The notes under the pieces: generated by a model | The model's input: the letters and a program-made list of their open reading frames with translations, nothing else | Database searches by the model: none | Told to the model about the DNA's origin: nothing | Part shown: in pieces, positions 61,591-64,000 of the stretch | Numbering within the stretch: the stretch's first letter is position 1 | Layout of the letters: every line of letters starts with the position of its first letter | Position numbers and translations under genes: made by a program | Origin: Ferrovibrio xuzhouensis | Lineage (GTDB): Bacteria > Pseudomonadota > Alphaproteobacteria > Ferrovibrionales > Ferrovibrionaceae | Length of the DNA: 64,000 bases | NCBI RefSeq assembly: GCF_042648965.1 | Contig: NZ_JBHRYJ010000001.1 | Coordinates: 372,001-436,000 of the forward strand | Direction of reading: 5' to 3'

Positions 61591-62190
61591 TTACGCCAGC
61601 ACCTGGCGTGCGAAGGCGATATGCTCCTCGGCGGGCACGCGCTCTTTCCTCGCCACGGCCCAGAGCGCATAGGCCTTCTGCACTTCGAGGCCCGCCACCG
61701 TGCCGAAGCCGGCATCGACCAGGCAACGCTGCAGCGAGCCCAGCGTGAAGCCGCATTTATGCGCCATGTAATGATTGCCCTCGGCAATGAAGCGGCCATG
61801 GCCATAGATCATGTCATGCGGCGTGATCGGGCCGGACGGCGACTGGTAGGCCGGCACATGCAGCCGGTCTTCGGCCACCAGCCGGCTGATGCCTTTCATG
61901 TCCGGACAGGTGACCACCACATAACCCTGCGGCGCCAGCACGCGCAGGAACTCGCGCAGCATGATATTCACCTCGTGGATGAAGACATGCTCGATGTTAT
62001 GCGAGGAGAAGATTGCGTCGATGCTGCCATCGGCGATGGCCGACAGATCGGTGACGCCGCCGATGATATCCGGCTGCACGGCCGGATCGATGTCGTAGCG
62101 GATTTCCCGCCAGTCGCCGTCGGCAAAGTGGCGGATCGTCTGCTTCCGGGTATTGGGCCCGCAGCCGACATGCAAAAGTGTTTTGCTCAA
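61591..62190 (-). CDS. Class I SAM-dependent methyltransferase
   Basis: A 199-residue Rossmann-type methyltransferase. LLHVGCGPNTRKQT is the SAM-binding motif I and IDAIFSSHNIEHVFIHEV is motif II/III region. EFLRVLAPQGYVVVTCPDM completes the pattern. Such short proteins with HNIEH often lie in polysaccharide or lipid gene sets, but no such context is seen here. The TTG at 62190 was chosen because GAGGGAG lies seven bases upstream and the core starts there. Confidence 0.82.
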   Translation of the reverse strand: MSKTLLHVGCGPNTRKQTIRHFADGDWREIRYDIDPAVQPDIIGGVTDLSAIADGSIDAIFSSHNIEHVFIHEVNIMLREFLRVLAPQGYVVVTCPDMKGISRLVAEDRLHVPAYQSPSGPITPHDMIYGHGRFIAEGNHYMAHKCGFTLGSLQRCLVDAGFGTVAGLEVQKAYALWAVARKERVPAEEHIAFARQVLA

Positions 62191-62449
62191 GACAGCTCCC
62201 TCTGGTCGGACCGCCAGATTAGCCGTCTTCGCCGTCCGGTTACAGAGGCTCGGCCCGATGGCGGCTGGTCCGAAGGCAGGGAACAGCCGCGGCTGCGGTT
62301 GACGATGACCGCCACCGAGCGCATCACCGGCACCTCGATCGGCACACCGGCCACGGTCGCCGGCGCGGCACCGGACTGCAGCCCCGCCGGCGGCGGCATC
62401 GGTCATTTGCCAGCGAAGATTTGATGACACCAGCGGGGGGATGCGCCGT

Positions 62450-63646
62450 TCAGGTGCCGGCCCGCGCCTCGGCCTCGGTCCGGCGCAGCAGCAGCATGGC
62501 GGCGCAGGCCGTCAGGCACAGCGCGCTGGTGACCAGCAGCACGTATTCGCCGAAATGCTCGAGCAGGATGGCGAAGATGAAGGGCGCCAGCGCCTGGCCG
62601 AAGCGCGTCGGCGCGGCCAGCCAGCCCTGCCGCCGGCCATAGCCGACCGGCCCGAAGATGGCGAGCGGCAGCGTGCCCTTGGCGATGGTCATCACGCCGT
62701 TGCCCGCGCCATGCAGGATGGTGAAGAGATAGCAGGCCGGACCGCCGAAGATCAGCAGGATGGCGGCCCCGACCGGATGGGTGATGGTGGCCAGCCGGGC
62801 CGAGAGCAGCGGATGGAAGCGCTGCAGCACGCCGAATTCGAGGATGCGCGCGGCCACCTGGGCCGGGCCGACCAGCGCGGCCGCCGTGATGGCCGCGGTC
62901 TTGCTGGCCCCGGCCAGTTCCAGGATGCGCGGCAGATGCGCCGCCAGCGCCGTGCTGGTGATCCAGGTCGCGGCAAACGCCAGCGCCAGCAGGATCATCG
63001 GCCGGTCGAAGATCGGCCCGCCAGCGGCGCCCGCCGCCGGCTGCGACGGCGGCGGCGGCGGCGCGGTGTATTCGCCGGTCGCCTGCGGCACCATGAAGCG
63101 GTTGATCGGCAGGCCGATCAGCAGATGCGCGCCGGCCCAGACGAAACAGGCCATGCGCCAGCCCCATTCCGCCTCCATCACCGCCGACAGCGGCCAGCAG
63201 ACCGTGCTGGCGAAACCGGCCAGCAGGGTGATCCCGGTGATGGCGTTGCGCGCGTTGCGGCCATAGATCGCCGTCAGGGTGGCAAAGGCGGCCTCGTAAA
63301 GCCCCATGCCCATGCCGAGGCCGATGACGCCCCAGCCGAGCGCGAAGACGGCGAGGTTCGGCGCCGCGCCGAGCAGCGCCAGGCCGCAGGCGAAGACCAG
63401 GCTCGAGGCCGTCAGCACGCCGCGGCCGCCGAAACGGTCGATGCGATGGCCGACCGCCGGACCGATGAAGGCGGTCAGCAGCATCGCCACCGAGAAGATG
63501 CCGTAGATCCATTCGCCGGAGACGCCGAAGCTCTGCGCCATCGGCGCGGCGAGGATCGCCGGCAGGTAATAGGTGGTGCCCCAGCCCAGCGTCTGCGCCG
63601 TGCCAAGCGTGAGGACGAGGACGGTACGGTGGCTGACGGGCGGCAT
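62450..63646 (-). CDS. MFS transporter
   Basis: A 398-residue major facilitator with twelve predicted helices and a Pro/Ala-rich central loop at about 195-212. IDRFGGRGVLTASSL between helices 2 and 3 matches the MFS loop motif. LGTAQTLGWGTTYYLPAIL at the start resembles monocarboxylate/oxalate-type MFS proteins. The substrate is not known. It starts 21 bp after the ArsR remnant on the same strand. Confidence 0.9.
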   Translation of the reverse strand: MPPVSHRTVLVLTLGTAQTLGWGTTYYLPAILAAPMAQSFGVSGEWIYGIFSVAMLLTAFIGPAVGHRIDRFGGRGVLTASSLVFACGLALLGAAPNLAVFALGWGVIGLGMGMGLYEAAFATLTAIYGRNARNAITGITLLAGFASTVCWPLSAVMEAEWGWRMACFVWAGAHLLIGLPINRFMVPQATGEYTAPPPPPSQPAAGAAGGPIFDRPMILLALAFAATWITSTALAAHLPRILELAGASKTAAITAAALVGPAQVAARILEFGVLQRFHPLLSARLATITHPVGAAILLIFGGPACYLFTILHGAGNGVMTIAKGTLPLAIFGPVGYGRRQGWLAAPTRFGQALAPFIFAILLEHFGEYVLLVTSALCLTACAAMLLLRRTEAEARAGT

Positions 63647-63667
63647 GGACGATCCGGTGCGGAGGGT

Positions 63668-63796
63668 TTACAGGTCGCCGATCAGGTGCTGCAGGCGCTG
63701 CAACCGGCCGGGATCGACGCAATAGCAGGGCCGCGCCCCGTCGATCTCGCCGGTCGCCAGGCCGGCCGGTGCGGCCAGGGGCGATTCATTCGTCAT
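63668..63796 (-). pseudogene. C-terminal remnant of an ArsR-type regulator
   Basis: A 42-codon frame, ATG at 63796, reads AGLATGEIDGARPCYCVDPG then RLQRLQHLIGDL. This is the wing and C-terminal helix of a small ArsR winged-helix repressor. The helix-turn-helix before it is missing: upstream DNA belongs to the end of another gene within 43 bp. It is therefore truncated and unlikely to bind DNA. It lies 21 bp upstream of the MFS gene, which it may once have controlled. Confidence 0.6.
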
Positions 63797-63839
63797 TCGG
63801 CGAATACGGTAAAAATATCAGGTCCCGGATGCAAGGCCT

Positions 63840-64000
63840 TCAGCTTTTACTCGCCCCGCCCTCATCATACAGATGGCGCTGGAAGCCGCGGAATACCCGG
63901 CCGATCTCGTCCGGCCGGCCGAGGTCGGCCACCGCATCGGCCAGCGAGTCGCGGTATTTCAGGCGCAGCAGCGGGGTCAGCTTGTCGGCATCCAGTTCGT
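63840..64000 (-). CDS. C-terminal end of a large protein, HsdR-like (partial)
   Basis: The last 52 codons of a gene that enters from beyond the window. It reads ELDADKLTPLLRLKYRDSLA then DAVADLGRPDEIGRVFRGFQ and RHLYDEGGASKS. The pattern LTPLLRLKY ... DAVADLG ... FRGFQRHLY resembles the C-terminus of EcoEI-type type I restriction HsdR subunits. The identification is tentative since the helicase and nuclease domains lie outside the window. Confidence 0.5.
   Translation of the reverse strand, partial: ELDADKLTPLLRLKYRDSLADAVADLGRPDEIGRVFRGFQRHLYDEGGASKS

Noticed and set aside
62187..62399. Minus-strand frame containing MRSVAVIVNRS, like the start of a diacylglycerol kinase
   Set aside because: The likeness covers only about ten residues and the sequence after it is Arg/Pro-rich and unlike the family, so it cannot be supported as a gene or relic.

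Overview
The window is high-GC chromosomal DNA of an alphaproteobacterium, probably Rhodospirillales-like. The evidence is three genes of the ethylmalonyl-CoA (EMC) pathway next to each other (ecm, ccr, mcd), sigma-54 control of a flagellar hook operon, typical alphaproteobacterial housekeeping genes, and NitT-type ABC and TRAP uptake systems tied to CoA-based catabolism. Genus and species cannot be fixed from the sequence alone. || Region 1 (1-22.9 kb) is mainly core: a partial gene, a glutathione transferase, a DUF2238 membrane protein, the divergent ecm / ccr-mcd EMC block with a nested palindrome between them, a cob(I)alamin adenosyltransferase (EMC needs adenosyl-B12), flagellar flgE-flgK-flgL behind a sigma-54 promoter, cysS, sufE, an IscU-like scaffold, hisI, a degenerate GGDEF/EAL-like protein, molybdenum cofactor genes (moeA-mobB, mobA), sodB, a cation/proton antiporter, a CBS-domain protein and a DHH phosphoesterase. 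|| Region 2 (22.9-23.8 kb) starts at tRNA-Ser(CGA). It is about 0.85 kb of lower-GC, gene-poor DNA with a nuclease-like open frame and, just before core-like DNA resumes, a decayed tRNA-Gly(CCC) copy. It looks like the scar of an integrated element. || Region 3 (23.8-37.3 kb) is a catabolic cluster read in both directions from about 30.35 kb. It holds a TRAP carboxylate importer, an acyl-CoA ligase, a crotonase, a double-hotdog protein, two MaoC hydratases, a two-subunit biotin acyl-CoA carboxylase, an SDR-like protein lacking its catalytic Tyr and Lys, a TetR regulator and a CitE-type CoA lyase. The inferred logic is import, CoA activation, carboxylation, hydration and C-C cleavage. || Region 4 (37.4-44.4 kb) is an ABC importer co-transcribed with a Rieske oxygenase, an unusual M24/creatinase-like protein and a flavin/[2Fe-2S] reductase, with a divergent MarR gene. 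|| Region 5 (44.4-56.5 kb) is an IclR-linked cluster: class III CoA-transferase, aconitase, ABC importer, MDR reductase, aldehyde dehydrogenase, iron alcohol dehydrogenase and a short citrate-synthase-fold protein (citryl-CoA lyase-like). Pairs of 15-bp palindromes, 20 bp apart, lie before both transcription units and define a likely IclR regulon. This looks like an undescribed CoA-dependent tricarboxylate-type pathway. || Region 6 (56.5-64 kb) has a doubly deleted MDR pseudogene, then a sigma-54 promoter and a structured leader with two A/G hexaloop hairpins (ANTAR/NasT-type antitermination signature) ahead of a formate/nitrite-family channel and a PP2C-Ser/Thr kinase fusion. A cytosine deaminase-like enzyme, CtaG-like protein, methyltransferase, MFS transporter, ArsR remnant and a partial gene end the window.
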